A stretch of DNA of 64,000 nucleotides from an uncultured Sphingomonadales bacterium (GCA_903832325.1 CAILBC010000020.1:62001-126000), one strand, 5' to 3'. Positions 52,049 through 61,163 are shown, numbered from the stretch's first letter. The notes: generated by a model not told the origin, from the letters alone. Numbers and translations: made by a program.

Positions 52049-53356
52049 GTGAAAGACTTTGCCATTTCCGACCACCCGGCGGTGCAGGCGCAGCTTGACC
52101 GGCTGGGCCAGCTATCGGTGCCGCAGGGGCGGCTGGGGCTCGATACGATCCGCACGCTGCTGGCGCGGCTGGGCAATCCCGAGCGCCACCTGCCCCCGGT
52201 GTTCCACGTTGCGGGCACCAACGGCAAAGGATCGACCTGCACTTATCTGCGTTTCATGCTTGAGGCGCAGGGGCTGACTGTCCACACCGCGACCAAGCCG
52301 CATCTGGTGCGCTATAACGAGCGCATTCGCGTGGCCGGATCGTTGATCGGCGATGATCTGCTGGCGGCGCTGCTGGCCGAAGCCCTGGATGCCGGCGAAG
52401 ATCTGGCGCCCAGCTTTTTCGAAGTGACGACCGCGGCGCAGTTCCTGGCTTTTGCCCGCGTGCCCGCCGATGCCTGCGTGATCGAAACCGGGCTGGGCGG
52501 GCGGTTTGATGCGACCAACGTGTTCGAACGCCCCGCCGCCTGCGGCATCGCCACGCTGGGCATCGATCACGAAGCGTTTCTGCTGATTCCCGAAGCAGGC
52601 GTGCCGCAGGCGCCGCTGGCGCGGATCGCGTTTGAAAAAACCTGCATTGCCAAACCCGGCGTGCCGATCATCACGCAGATCTATCCCGAACCCGCCGCGC
52701 AAGCCGTGGTGGACACGGCACAGGCCATCGGCGCAACGCTGCTGCAGCGCGGCCAGGCCTGGCACGCCACGGTTGGCGCCACGGTTGCCTATCGCGATGC
52801 CCGGGGCACGATTGATCTGCCGCTGCCCGTGCTGCCCGGCGCGCACCAGGCCGACAATGTCGCGCTCGCCGTGGCGATGTTGCGCCATCAGGACACGATC
52901 ACCGTTTCGCCCGAGGCCATGGCGCGCGGGATCGTTGCGGCGCGCTGGCCCGCACGATTGCAGCGGCTTGCCCCCGGCCCGCTGGCTGTGCTGGCCGGCG
53001 GGCGCACGGTGTGGCTGGATGGCGGGCACAACCCCGATGCGGGCGTGGCGATTGCGCGCCACCTTGCCGATCAGCCGCCGGTGCACGTGATCATCGGCAT
53101 GCTTGCCAACAAGGACCCCGGCGCGATTCTGGCGCCGCTGGGGCGTCATGCGCTGTCGGTAACCATTGTGCCTGCGCCCGGCCACGCCGCGCACAGCCCC
53201 GATGCCTTTGCTCCGTTCAGCGCCATCCCCCCGGCCAGCGCCCCCGATGTCAGCGCCGCGCTCGCCGCGCTGCCGCCACAGGGCGACGTGCTGATCACGG
53301 GATCGCTCTATCTCGCCGGCGACGTGCTGCGCCGCAACGGCGAAGTGCCAGATTGA
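52049..53356 (+). CDS. folC: Folylpolyglutamate synthase / dihydrofolate synthase
   Basis: A 435-residue Mur-ligase-fold enzyme starting with GTG (GGGAGG seven bases upstream). LDTIRTLLARLGNPERHLPPVFHVAGTNGKGSTC contains the family start and the P-loop GTNGKGS; FEVTTAAQFLAFA, ETGLGGRFDATNVF and WLDGGHNPDAG are the other FolC motifs. It adds glutamate to dihydropteroate and folates. Twenty-five bp after accD, last gene of the unit. Its end overlaps the convergent ampG gene by 49 bp. Confidence 0.95.
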   Translation: MKDFAISDHPAVQAQLDRLGQLSVPQGRLGLDTIRTLLARLGNPERHLPPVFHVAGTNGKGSTCTYLRFMLEAQGLTVHTATKPHLVRYNERIRVAGSLIGDDLLAALLAEALDAGEDLAPSFFEVTTAAQFLAFARVPADACVIETGLGGRFDATNVFERPAACGIATLGIDHEAFLLIPEAGVPQAPLARIAFEKTCIAKPGVPIITQIYPEPAAQAVVDTAQAIGATLLQRGQAWHATVGATVAYRDARGTIDLPLPVLPGAHQADNVALAVAMLRHQDTITVSPEAMARGIVAARWPARLQRLAPGPLAVLAGGRTVWLDGGHNPDAGVAIARHLADQPPVHVIIGMLANKDPGAILAPLGRHALSVTIVPAPGHAAHSPDAFAPFSAIPPASAPDVSAALAALPPQGDVLITGSLYLAGDVLRRNGEVPD

Positions 53357-55059
53357 AAGTCCTCCCCGCCACGGGGAGGATCGCGCCGCATCGTCACCCA
53401 TTCCAGCAGCACGAACCCCACCGCCACCAGCCCGGCCACCGCCGTCCAGCGGAACATCACCGGATAGCCCAGGTGGTCGATCGTTTCGCCCGCAATCCCC
53501 TTGCCCAGCGATCCGATCAGGAATGTCATCGATGATAGCAGCGCATATTGCACGGCGGTGTGGCTGCGGCTGACTTGCCCCGACAAGTAGGCGACGAACG
53601 CCGCGCCGGCGATGCCGGTGGCGATGTTTTCCACGCTGATCGCCACCAGCAGGCGCAGCAGGCGCGGATCGATGCCAAACACCCCGCCCAGCGCGGCCGC
53701 GCCGGTAAACCGCGCCACGGCATCGATATGCGCAGCCCCTTCGGCAAGATCGGCATAGACGAAATTGCCCAGCATCGGCAGCACCGCGCCGATCAGGATG
53801 GTGGGCATGCGGCCCGCCCGCGCAAACAGCACGCCGCCCAGCGCAATGCCCGCCATGGTCATGAAAATGCCGAAGATTTTCGATGCAAAAGCCACCTCGT
53901 CCTTGGAATAGTGGAGGAAATCGAGGTAGAACGGCAGGGCAAAGCTGCCCCACACATTGTAGCACAGCGTATAGCTGAGGATCATCCCGATCATCACCAG
54001 CACGCGCCAGCCCAGCCGCGCCGACAATTCGGCCAGCGGCGCGACCAGCGCCATCCACAAGTGATCGATCGCCGGCACAGCGCTTTTGCCCGAATCTCCG
54101 GCTGGCGCGCCGCCAAACCGGTTGGTCACTGCCGCCACCAGCAGCGGCAGGCCCACTGTGGCCAGCACGATCAGCGGCGCATGGCTGCGCGTGAAATCAC
54201 CCACCGAGGGCCGCACCACACCGGGCAACACCGGGCCCAGCATGGCCGCCATGAACAGGCCGATGCTGCCAATCGCCCAGCCCCAGCCCAGCGCCACCAG
54301 CACCAGCGCCCCTGCGCGCAACAGCGGCGGCGGCTGGTCGGTCATCGCCTCGTGCCCTTCGCCGGCCGGGCGCTGCGTATCGGGCGCACCCAGCGTGATC
54401 AACGCGACCAGCGCAATCAGCCCGGCCATCAGCGCATAGACCGTGGGCCAGGGCAGCCGCGCCGCCAGAAACAGCGCAAATGCCCCGCCGATCAGCGCCG
54501 CCAGCCGGTATCCGAACTGGTACAGCGAAGACAGCAGCTCCACCGGCACGACAGCATCGGCCACATCGATCCGCCAGGCATCGATTGCCACGTCCTGCGT
54601 GGCCGATGCGAGCGCCGCCACCAGCGCGATCAGCGCAAAGCGCCCAAGCGCCACCACCGGATCGGTCAGCGCCAGCCCCGCCAGCGCCGCCACCAGCGTT
54701 ATCTGGCACGCCAGAATCCACCCCTTGCGCCGCCCCAGCGCACCGATCAGCGGCAGCCGGGCGCGATCCACCACCGGCGACCACAAAAACTTGAACGAAT
54801 AGGCCAGCCCGATCCACGCCAGCACGCCGATCGTGGCCATCGGTACGTGGCGATCGCCCAGCCACGCATTCAGCGTGCCGATCAACAGCGCATAAGGCAG
54901 GCCCGACGAAAGCCCCAGCGCCAGCATGATCCCGGCCTTGCGGTTGGCCAATGCCGCGCGCAGCACGCGCCAGCCTTTGGGCGGTGCCACCGATACTGCC
55001 GGATCTGCCAATTCTGGCGGATCTGCCAATTCTGGCGGTTCTGCCGTGTGCTGTGTCAT
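53308..55059 (-). CDS. ampG: AmpG-like muropeptide MFS permease
   Basis: A 583-residue MFS protein of AmpG length and pattern: LALGLSSGLPYALLIGTLNAWL in helix 1, FKFLWSPVVDRARLPLIGALGRRKGWIL at loop 2-3, ATQDVAIDAWRIDV in helix 4-5 and a two-helix extension at the C-terminal end. AmpG brings GlcNAc-anhydroMurNAc peptides into the cytoplasm, feeding the LdcA/Mpl steps encoded at 23.5-25.9 kb. The N-terminus has an 18-bp repeat giving PPELADPPELADP. The last 25 or so residues (RRDPPRGGEDFQSGTS) are encoded by a REP-like hairpin and run into folC, so the C-terminus seems to be a recent extension. Confidence 0.87.
   Translation of the reverse strand: MTQHTAEPPELADPPELADPAVSVAPPKGWRVLRAALANRKAGIMLALGLSSGLPYALLIGTLNAWLGDRHVPMATIGVLAWIGLAYSFKFLWSPVVDRARLPLIGALGRRKGWILACQITLVAALAGLALTDPVVALGRFALIALVAALASATQDVAIDAWRIDVADAVVPVELLSSLYQFGYRLAALIGGAFALFLAARLPWPTVYALMAGLIALVALITLGAPDTQRPAGEGHEAMTDQPPPLLRAGALVLVALGWGWAIGSIGLFMAAMLGPVLPGVVRPSVGDFTRSHAPLIVLATVGLPLLVAAVTNRFGGAPAGDSGKSAVPAIDHLWMALVAPLAELSARLGWRVLVMIGMILSYTLCYNVWGSFALPFYLDFLHYSKDEVAFASKIFGIFMTMAGIALGGVLFARAGRMPTILIGAVLPMLGNFVYADLAEGAAHIDAVARFTGAAALGGVFGIDPRLLRLLVAISVENIATGIAGAAFVAYLSGQVSRSHTAVQYALLSSMTFLIGSLGKGIAGETIDHLGYPVMFRWTAVAGLVAVGFVLLEWVTMRRDPPRGGEDFQSGTSPLRRSTSPAR
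53360..53380. repeat. REP-like hairpin at the folC/ampG junction
   Basis: TCCTCCCCG-CCA-CGGGGAGGA, a 9-bp perfect stem four bases past the folC stop and inside the ampG frame. Same family as 10351-10371 and 43092-43105. Confidence 0.75.
55001..55045 (-). repeat. 18-bp in-frame tandem repeat x2.5 in ampG
   Basis: GGATCTGCCAATTCTGGC twice exactly (55001-55018, 55019-55036) and half of a third copy; encodes the (P)PELADP linker ahead of helix 1. Confidence 0.95.
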
Positions 55060-55167
55060 GCCTGCCCTGTTCGCTGCGCGTTGCGGCGCGACCCTACCAA
55101 CGATCCACGCAAGAGCCAGCGTGTTTTGCCATGGCCCGGGCCCCCTTTTCCTCCCGCAGCCATGTCT

Positions 55168-55258
55168 CGCAGCCTTGGACCGCAGTCTTGGCCCGCAGTC
55201 ATGGCCCGCAGTCCTGGCCCGCAGTCATGGCCCGCAGTCTCGGCCCGCAGTCTTGGGG
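55168..55258. repeat. 13-bp tandem repeat x7 upstream of rluB
   Basis: Seven contiguous 13-bp units with core CGCAGTC-N-TGGCC (55168-55180, -55193, -55206, -55219, -55232, -55245, -55258). The sixth position after CGCAGT varies (T, A or C). The array fills most of the 236-bp gap between divergent ampG and the pseudouridine synthase gene. It ends 38 bp before the start. Confidence 0.97.
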
Positions 55259-55295
55259 GGGTGACGCGGCGGCGCGACAGGAGTATGGGCTGGCG

Positions 55296-56150
55296 ATGTC
55301 CCGACCCTTAAGACCCGGAAGCAGCCCGCCGCGACGGCCCGCCGCAATCCACGCCCCTGCCCCGCGGCCCGCACGCCCCGCCACCCCGGCGGATGCCGAT
55401 GCCCCCCCGCGTGAAGGCGAACGCATTGCGAAACTGCTCGCCCGCGCGGGCGTCGCCAGCCGCCGCGAAGTCGAACGGCTGATCGGCGAAGGCCGCGTGC
55501 GGCTGAACGACGAAGTGGTGACCACACCCGCCACGGTGCTCAAAAACCTCAAAGGCGTAAGCGTCGATGGCAAGCTGATTGCCGCCGCGGCCCCTGCCCG
55601 CCTGTTCCGTTTTCACAAACCCGAAGGCCTGATCACCGCCGAGCGTGATCCCGGCGGGCGCCCGACGATCTATAACGCGCTGGTCAACGCGCTGCCCGCC
55701 GGCACCCCGCGCGTGATGCCGGTGGGGCGGCTCGATCTCAATACCGAAGGTCTGTTGCTGCTGACCAACGATGGCGGGCTGAAACGCGCGATGGAATTGC
55801 CCGCCACCGGCATTTCGCGCACGTATCGCGCGCGCACTTTTGGCGACATTTCGCAGGCCCGGCTGGAAGAACTGATCGAAGGCATAGAGATCGAGGGCGT
55901 GCGCTATGGCGCGATCGATGCCAACATGGAACGCCGCACCGGGCGCAACCAGTGGATCGAACTGAGCCTGACCGAGGGCAAGAACCGCGAAGTGCGCCGC
56001 GTGCTCGAACATCTGGGCCTGCAGGTTTCACGCCTGATCCGCACCGCCTATGGCCCGTTTCCGCTCGGCGATCTGGCGCGCGGCGCCGCAGTGGAAGTGC
56101 GCCAGACCGATGTCGAAACCTTTCGCAAGGCGCTGAAGCTGGGGTCATGA
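55296..56150 (+). CDS. rluB: RluB/RsuA-family rRNA pseudouridine synthase
   Basis: A 284-residue protein: a 45-residue Pro/Arg/Ala-rich tail, an S4 RNA-binding domain (RIAKLLARAGVASRREVERLIGEGRVRLND) and a pseudouridine synthase domain with the catalytic aspartate in PVGRLDLNTEGLLLLTNDG and the later RNQWIELSLTEGKNREVRRVLEHLGLQV. This layout fits RluB (23S rRNA) best, with RsuA or RluE/F as less likely readings. AGGAG lies 12 bases before the ATG at 55296. It is followed closely by rsmD, so two rRNA-modification enzymes share a unit. Confidence 0.87.
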   Translation: MSRPLRPGSSPPRRPAAIHAPAPRPARPATPADADAPPREGERIAKLLARAGVASRREVERLIGEGRVRLNDEVVTTPATVLKNLKGVSVDGKLIAAAAPARLFRFHKPEGLITAERDPGGRPTIYNALVNALPAGTPRVMPVGRLDLNTEGLLLLTNDGGLKRAMELPATGISRTYRARTFGDISQARLEELIEGIEIEGVRYGAIDANMERRTGRNQWIELSLTEGKNREVRRVLEHLGLQVSRLIRTAYGPFPLGDLARGAAVEVRQTDVETFRKALKLGS

Positions 56151-56163
56151 GGCTGCTGTCATG
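56138..56163 (+). repeat. 14-bp repeat joining the rluB stop and the rsmD start
   Basis: GCTGGGGTCATG (56138-56149, overlapping the TGA at 56148-56150) recurs as GCTGCTGTCATG (56152-56163, ending in the rsmD ATG); 10 of 12 identical at 14-bp period. Confidence 0.55.
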
Positions 56164-56751
56164 CGCATAATCGCCGGGCAATGGCGCGGGCGGCGGCTGG
56201 CTGCGCCCGCGGGCGACACCACCCGCCCCACCGCCGACCGCACGCGCGAAACGCTGTTTTCGATGCTCGTCAGCCGGCTGGGCGATTTTTCCGGCCTGGC
56301 GGTGGGTGATCTGTTTGCCGGATCGGGCGCGCTGGGGCTTGAGGCGCTGTCACGCGGGGCGGCCAGTGCGCTGTTTGTCGAACAAGATGCCAGGGCGCTC
56401 GATGCGATCCGCGCCAATGTCCGCACGCTGGATGCCGGCGCGCGCGCCACGGTGCGTGCAGGGTCGGTGCTGGCGCTCGGCCCGGCGCGCGCGGCGCTCG
56501 ATCTGGTGCTGATGGACCCGCCCTATCGCAGCGGCGCGGGGCTGGTGGCCATCGACAAGCTGACCCGGCTGGGCTGGATTGGCCCGGCCACCTGGATCAG
56601 CCTGGAAACCGCGCTGGACGAAGCGGTCGATCCGGCCGGGTTTGCCATCGATGCAGAACGGCGCGTGGGCAAGGCACGGATCACGCTGCTGCGCCTTGCT
56701 TCCGGCCCGGTTAACGCTGTGGGGGCGCCAGAAGAACCCCCGTCAGCGTAA
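56161..56751 (+). CDS. rsmD: 16S rRNA (guanine966-N2)-methyltransferase
   Basis: A 196-residue SAM-dependent methyltransferase. It begins MRIIAGQWRGRRLAAPAGDTTRPTADRTRETLFSML, the RsmD opening, with DLFAGSGALGLEALSRGA as the SAM-binding motif I and LVLMDPPYRSG as the catalytic DPPY motif IV. It methylates G966 of 16S rRNA. It starts ten bases after rluB and overlaps the convergent MFS gene by 41 bp at its 3' end. Confidence 0.93.
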   Translation: MRIIAGQWRGRRLAAPAGDTTRPTADRTRETLFSMLVSRLGDFSGLAVGDLFAGSGALGLEALSRGAASALFVEQDARALDAIRANVRTLDAGARATVRAGSVLALGPARAALDLVLMDPPYRSGAGLVAIDKLTRLGWIGPATWISLETALDEAVDPAGFAIDAERRVGKARITLLRLASGPVNAVGAPEEPPSA

Positions 56752-57982
56752 CTGCCCCGGCCAAAGTCAGGAACAGCCCGACATAGGCCACTCCGCCCGT
56801 CTGGGCGAGCCAGGTTGCCGCAAACGGCGCCAGCGCGCCGCCCAGAATGCCGCCGCAATTGAACGCGATAGAGATCCCGGTATAGCGCACGCCGGTGGGA
56901 TAGAGCGTGGGCAGCCAGGCGCCCAGCGGGCCGTAAGCCAGCCCCATCACCAGCAGTGCCGACGCCAGTGTCACCAGCACCAGCGGCACCGATCCCGAAG
57001 CGAGCCCGCTGCCAAACCCCAGCCCGACCACCATGGTCAGCGCCGCGCCGATGGTCAGCACGCGCGCCGGGCTGGCGCGATCGGCCCAATATCCGCCCAG
57101 CACGATGCCCACCGCCAACGCAAAATTGGCCATCAGCTGCACCGCCAGAAACCCTTGCATCGAATAGCCCAGCCGGGTCGTGGCAAACGACAGCGCGAAT
57201 GTGGTGGCCAGGTAAAAGATCGCAAAGCAGGCCATGACCCCGGCAGTACCGGCAACCACCGCGCCAAAATGATTGCGAAACAGCTGCCCCACCGGCACGC
57301 GCGGCGGCGGCGCCGCCTCGATCGCGGCGCGAAATGCCGCGGTTTCACCAATTTTCAGCCGCACCCACAGCCCCACCAGCACCAGCACCGCGCTGGCCAG
57401 AAACGGAATGCGCCAGCCCCAGGCGGCAAAGGCGGCGGGCGGCAGAGTCAACGAAAGCATCAGGAACAGGCCGTTTGCGGCCAGAAACCCCAGCGGCGCG
57501 CCCAGTTGCGGCGCCGCGCCAAAACGCGCCTCCCACCCCTTTGGCGCGTTTTCCACCGCCAGCAGGCTCGCCCCGCCCCATTCGCCGCCCAGGCCAAACC
57601 CCTGGCCAAAGCGCAACAGGCACAGCAGCGCCGGCGCCAGCGCCCCGGCGACGGCATACGTGGGCAGAAAGGCGATTGCAAAAGTCGATCCGCCCATCAG
57701 CATCAGCGAGGCCACCAGCGTCGATTTGCGCCCCACCCGATCGCCGAAATGCCCGAACGCGATTGCCCCGACCGGCCGCGCAACGAATGCCAGGCCAAAC
57801 GTCATGAAGGCCAGCAGCGTGCGCGCCGCGGGCGACTGGGTGGGAAAGAACAAGGGCCCGATGACCAGCGCCGCAGCGGTTGCATAAATATAGAAATCAT
57901 AGAATTCGACCGCCGTCCCGACCAGGCTGGCAGTCAGGATGCGCGCGTTCGCGCGAAAGGGGTGGGTCGGATGCGCGGTCAT
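56711..57982 (-). CDS. MHS-family MFS transporter
   Basis: A 423-residue 12-helix transporter. LVGTAVEFYDFYIYATAAALV, VARPVGAIAFGHFGDRVGRKSTLVASL and LLRFGQGFGLGGEWGGASLLAVENAP are diagnostic of the metabolite:H+ symporter subfamily; the last matches the common helix-4 block. Substrate unknown; candidates in this group include carboxylates such as shikimate or citrate. It resembles but is not identical to the transporter at 5741-7057. It overlaps rsmD at its end and is divergent from uvrD. Confidence 0.88.
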   Translation of the reverse strand: MTAHPTHPFRANARILTASLVGTAVEFYDFYIYATAAALVIGPLFFPTQSPAARTLLAFMTFGLAFVARPVGAIAFGHFGDRVGRKSTLVASLMLMGGSTFAIAFLPTYAVAGALAPALLCLLRFGQGFGLGGEWGGASLLAVENAPKGWEARFGAAPQLGAPLGFLAANGLFLMLSLTLPPAAFAAWGWRIPFLASAVLVLVGLWVRLKIGETAAFRAAIEAAPPPRVPVGQLFRNHFGAVVAGTAGVMACFAIFYLATTFALSFATTRLGYSMQGFLAVQLMANFALAVGIVLGGYWADRASPARVLTIGAALTMVVGLGFGSGLASGSVPLVLVTLASALLVMGLAYGPLGAWLPTLYPTGVRYTGISIAFNCGGILGGALAPFAATWLAQTGGVAYVGLFLTLAGAVTLTGVLLAPPQR

Positions 57983-58138
57983 GCCTGTTCCATCGATGGT
58001 GCTTCACGGCCCGGGCCGCGCGCGACGCCGGCGGTGCAGGCATCAGGCGGAACAGGTTTGCGGCACAATTGCGCAAGCGCGCGTGGAATGTCCATCCCGC
58101 CGGTTGCCTTGGCGGCCCAAGTTCCCTACTTGTTCCGC

Positions 58139-60442
58139 GTGACGACCATCCCTGCCCCCCCTTTGCGCGACTCCGCTCCTCCCGCCGACTGGCTTGACCG
58201 GCTCAACCCGCCCCAGCGTGAGGCGGTGCTGACAACCGACGGCCCGGTGTTGATGCTGGCGGGCGCCGGCACCGGCAAGACCGCCGCGCTGACTGCGCGG
58301 CTGGGCTGGCTTTTGCGCCAGCGGCTGGCCTGGCCCAGCGAGATCCTGTGCGTTACGTTCACCAACCGTGCCGCGCGCGAAATGCGTGAACGTGTCGGGG
58401 CGTTGATTGGCCCTGCGGTCGAAGGCATGCCCTGGCTGGGCACATTCCATTCGATCGCGGCCAAGATGCTGCGCCGCCATGCCGAGCTGGTCGGCCTGAC
58501 GCCCACGTTCACGATCATCGATACCGACGACCAGTTGCGCGTGCTCAAACAGCTGATCCAGGCCGAAGGGCTGGATGACAAACGCTGGCCGGCCAAGCAG
58601 CTTGCCGGGCTGATCGACCGCTGGAAAAATCGCGGGCTCAATCCCGCCGACCTCGACACGATGGAGAATGAAACCTGGGCCAATGGCAAGGGGCAGCGGT
58701 TCTACACGCTTTATCAGGACCGGCTGCGTACGCTCAACGCCTGCGATTTCGGCGATCTGCTGCTCCACATGCTCAACATTTTCCGCCAGCATCGCGATGT
58801 GCTGGAACAGTGGCAGCAGCGGTTCCGCTATGTCATGGTCGACGAATATCAGGATACCAACGCGGTGCAGTATCTGTGGCTGCGCCTGATCGCGCAAAAC
58901 CGCCGCAACATCTGCGTGGTGGGCGATGATGACCAATCAATCTATTCCTGGCGCGGCGCAGAAGTTGCCAATATCCTGCGGTTTGAAAAGGATTTTCCCG
59001 GCGCGCGCGTGATCCGGCTGGAACAGAATTACCGGTCTACCCCGCATATCCTGGGCGCGGCATCGGGGCTGATCGCGGAAAATTCGCAGCGGCTGGGCAA
59101 GACGTTGTGGACGACGCGCGATGGCGGCGACCGCCTGCGCGTGATCGGGGTGTGGGACGGGCCGGAAGAGGCGCGCCGCGTGGGGGAAGAGATCGAGCGG
59201 CTGGAACGCGAAGGCTGTCCGCTCGATGCCATTGCCATTCTGGTGCGCGCGCAGTTCCAGACCCGCGAATTCGAAGACCGGTTCCTGCAGATCGGCCTTG
59301 CCTATCGCATTGTCGGCGGCTTCCGGTTTTATGAACGTGCCGAAATCCGCGATGCGCTGGCCTACCTGCGGCTGGTTGGATCACCCACCGATGATCTGGC
59401 ATTCGAACGCATCTGGAACACGCCGAAACGCGGGCTGGGCGACAAGACGCTGGAAAAGCTGCACCGCTTTGCCCGCGCCCACGCGCTGCCGCTGCTGCGC
59501 GCCGCGCATGACATAACCGACAGCGACGAGCTGCCTGCGCGCGCGCGCACCACGCTGCTGACGCTGGTGCGCGATTTTGCGCGCTGGCGCGATGCCTCTG
59601 CCACGCTGACCCCGGCCGAACTCGCGCGCACCGTGCTGGATGAATGCGGCTATACCGCCGCGCTGCAGGCCGAACACAGTGCCGAAGCCAATGGCCGGCT
59701 GGAAAACCTGTCGGAACTGGTGCGCGCGCTGGAAGATTATGAAACCCTGTCGGATTTTCTCGAACACGTCAGCCTGGTGATGGACAACGAGGCCAACACC
59801 GACGATGCCAAGATCACGCTGATGACGATGCACGCGGCCAAAGGGCTGGAATTCGATCAAGTGTTCCTGCCCGGCTGGGAAGAAGGCGTGTTCCCCTCGC
59901 AGCGCGCGATGGATGAAGGGGGCCTTGCCAGTCTGGAAGAGGAACGGCGCCTTGCCTATGTGGCGATCACCCGCGCGCGCAAGCGTTGCACGATCCTCCA
60001 CGCGGCCAACCGGCGCATTTATGGCCAGTGGACCAGTTCGATCCCGTCACGGTTTGTCGGCGAATTGCCGGCGGATCATATCGAAGAGGAAACCACGCTG
60101 ACCGGCGGGGCGTCGCTGTGGCGCGCGCACTGGACCGAACAGGCCGATCCCTTTGCCGATGCGGTGCGCACCAATCCGTCGCGCGTGGCCAGCCGCGGGC
60201 CCGGCTGGCAACGTGCCGCCGCCGCGCCGATCGATACGCAGCCGCGCCGCATTGCCGAATCGACACGCAGCGCGGCCAGCTTTGCCGCCACCCCGCGCAC
60301 CGATCTGGGTGTCGGCCGGCGCGTGTTTCACGACAAGTTCGGCTATGGCGAAATCGCCGCGCAAGACGGCAACAAGCTGGAAATCGATTTCGACACCGCC
60401 GGGCGCAAGCGCGTGCTCGACAGTTTCATCCGGCCGGCGTGA
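58139..60442 (+). CDS. uvrD: UvrD/PcrA-type DNA helicase
   Basis: A 767-residue superfamily 1A helicase. RLNPPQREAVLTTDGPVLMLAGAGTGKTAALTARL has the Q motif and Walker A; VMVDEYQDTN is motif II, DDQSIYSWRGA III, QNYRST IV, TLMTMHAAKGLEFDQVFLPGWEEG V and AYVAITRARKRC VI; the C-terminal RVFHDKFGYGEIAAQDGNKLEIDF is the UvrD/PcrA RNA-polymerase-binding domain. It acts 3'-5' in nucleotide excision and mismatch repair. I prefer the GTG at 58139 because it gives the normal short N-terminus; ATG 58088 adds 17 residues. The frame extends far upstream without homology. Confidence 0.95.
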   Translation: MTTIPAPPLRDSAPPADWLDRLNPPQREAVLTTDGPVLMLAGAGTGKTAALTARLGWLLRQRLAWPSEILCVTFTNRAAREMRERVGALIGPAVEGMPWLGTFHSIAAKMLRRHAELVGLTPTFTIIDTDDQLRVLKQLIQAEGLDDKRWPAKQLAGLIDRWKNRGLNPADLDTMENETWANGKGQRFYTLYQDRLRTLNACDFGDLLLHMLNIFRQHRDVLEQWQQRFRYVMVDEYQDTNAVQYLWLRLIAQNRRNICVVGDDDQSIYSWRGAEVANILRFEKDFPGARVIRLEQNYRSTPHILGAASGLIAENSQRLGKTLWTTRDGGDRLRVIGVWDGPEEARRVGEEIERLEREGCPLDAIAILVRAQFQTREFEDRFLQIGLAYRIVGGFRFYERAEIRDALAYLRLVGSPTDDLAFERIWNTPKRGLGDKTLEKLHRFARAHALPLLRAAHDITDSDELPARARTTLLTLVRDFARWRDASATLTPAELARTVLDECGYTAALQAEHSAEANGRLENLSELVRALEDYETLSDFLEHVSLVMDNEANTDDAKITLMTMHAAKGLEFDQVFLPGWEEGVFPSQRAMDEGGLASLEEERRLAYVAITRARKRCTILHAANRRIYGQWTSSIPSRFVGELPADHIEEETTLTGGASLWRAHWTEQADPFADAVRTNPSRVASRGPGWQRAAAAPIDTQPRRIAESTRSAASFAATPRTDLGVGRRVFHDKFGYGEIAAQDGNKLEIDFDTAGRKRVLDSFIRPA

Positions 60443-60458
60443 CGCGCTGGTTCGCAGA

Positions 60459-60653
60459 TCAGAGCTGCCCGCTTTGCGCAGCCGTTTCCTGCGCCGATAC
60501 ATAGTTGAAGGTGTTGTTGAGCGCGTTACCGAGCGCACCCATTGCGGTGATCGCGGCAATCGAGATCAGCGCGGCCATCAGGCCATACTCGATGGCGGTG
60601 GCGCCCGCCGTGTCGCTGCCGATCCGGTCAAGAAAGCGTCGAAAGTCGGCCAT
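60459..60653 (-). CDS. Flp family type IVb pilin (copy 1)
   Basis: A 64-residue Flp/Fap pilin: a short polar leader (MADFRRFLDRIGSDTAGATAIEYG), with the prepilin cleavage site A-T-A-I-E-Y where the mature glutamate is residue 22-23, and a 25-residue hydrophobic helix (LMAALISIAAITAMGALGNAL). The family is exported by Tad machinery; no tad genes lie in the window. Its neighbour at 60753 is a close paralogue. Gene lies 16 bases after uvrD on the opposite strand. Confidence 0.9.
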   Translation of the reverse strand: MADFRRFLDRIGSDTAGATAIEYGLMAALISIAAITAMGALGNALNNTFNYVSAQETAAQSGQL

Positions 60654-60752
60654 GATGTGCTCCCCGGGCCAGCCACACAGCGGCTGCCCTGGGAAGCACT
60701 ACGTACCAAAACGGATATAACTGATTAACTAGCCAAAAACATGGCTGAAATT

Positions 60753-60947
60753 TCACAATTTTCCGGCCTGGGCGGCGGTTTCCTGGTTCGACACATAATT
60801 GAACGTGTTGACCAGCGAGTTGCCCAGCGTGCCCATCGCGGTGATTGCCGCAACCGAGATGAGCGCCGCCATCAGGCCATATTCAATCGCCGTCGCGCCG
60901 GCGTCGTCGCGCCGCAAAGCCGCAATCAGTTGCTGAAACTTCGCCAT
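60753..60947 (-). CDS. Flp family type IVb pilin (copy 2)
   Basis: A 64-residue Flp pilin with the same TAGATAIEYG-like core (DAGATAIEYGLMAALIS) and length as copy 1; the two proteins are clearly a tandem duplication, most alike in the cleavage site and hydrophobic helix and differing in the leader. 99 bp separate them. The ATG at 60947 gives the right prepilin leader; the frame is open further upstream. Which copy is expressed, and whether either makes filaments, is unknown. Confidence 0.9.
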   Translation of the reverse strand: MAKFQQLIAALRRDDAGATAIEYGLMAALISVAAITAMGTLGNSLVNTFNYVSNQETAAQAGKL

Positions 60948-61163
60948 TGCCCTTGTCCCTTGTCCAAATCCCCGGGGCCTGAACCCCTGCGCCACGGCCC
61001 GTCGTCCCACCAACCGGGCCGTGCGAAGCGGATTTCGCACAAGATTACGAAATTTTCATTAAGGGCCGAACTTGGCCTGCACCGCCGATTACATCCGTTT
61101 TGAAGGCCATTACGGGGGCCAAACCTTAACGCGTTACGGCACGAAAGTGCGTAGGGGCGTGCA

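Noticed and set aside
57984..58056. CCTGTTCC...GGAACAGG inverted repeat between the MFS and uvrD genes
   Set aside because: Only eight pairs 57 bases apart; expected by chance in this composition.
56579..58138. Apparent 520-residue N-terminal extension of UvrD
   Set aside because: The extension is antisense to an MFS gene and lacks any domain; the helicase starts at the usual Q motif.
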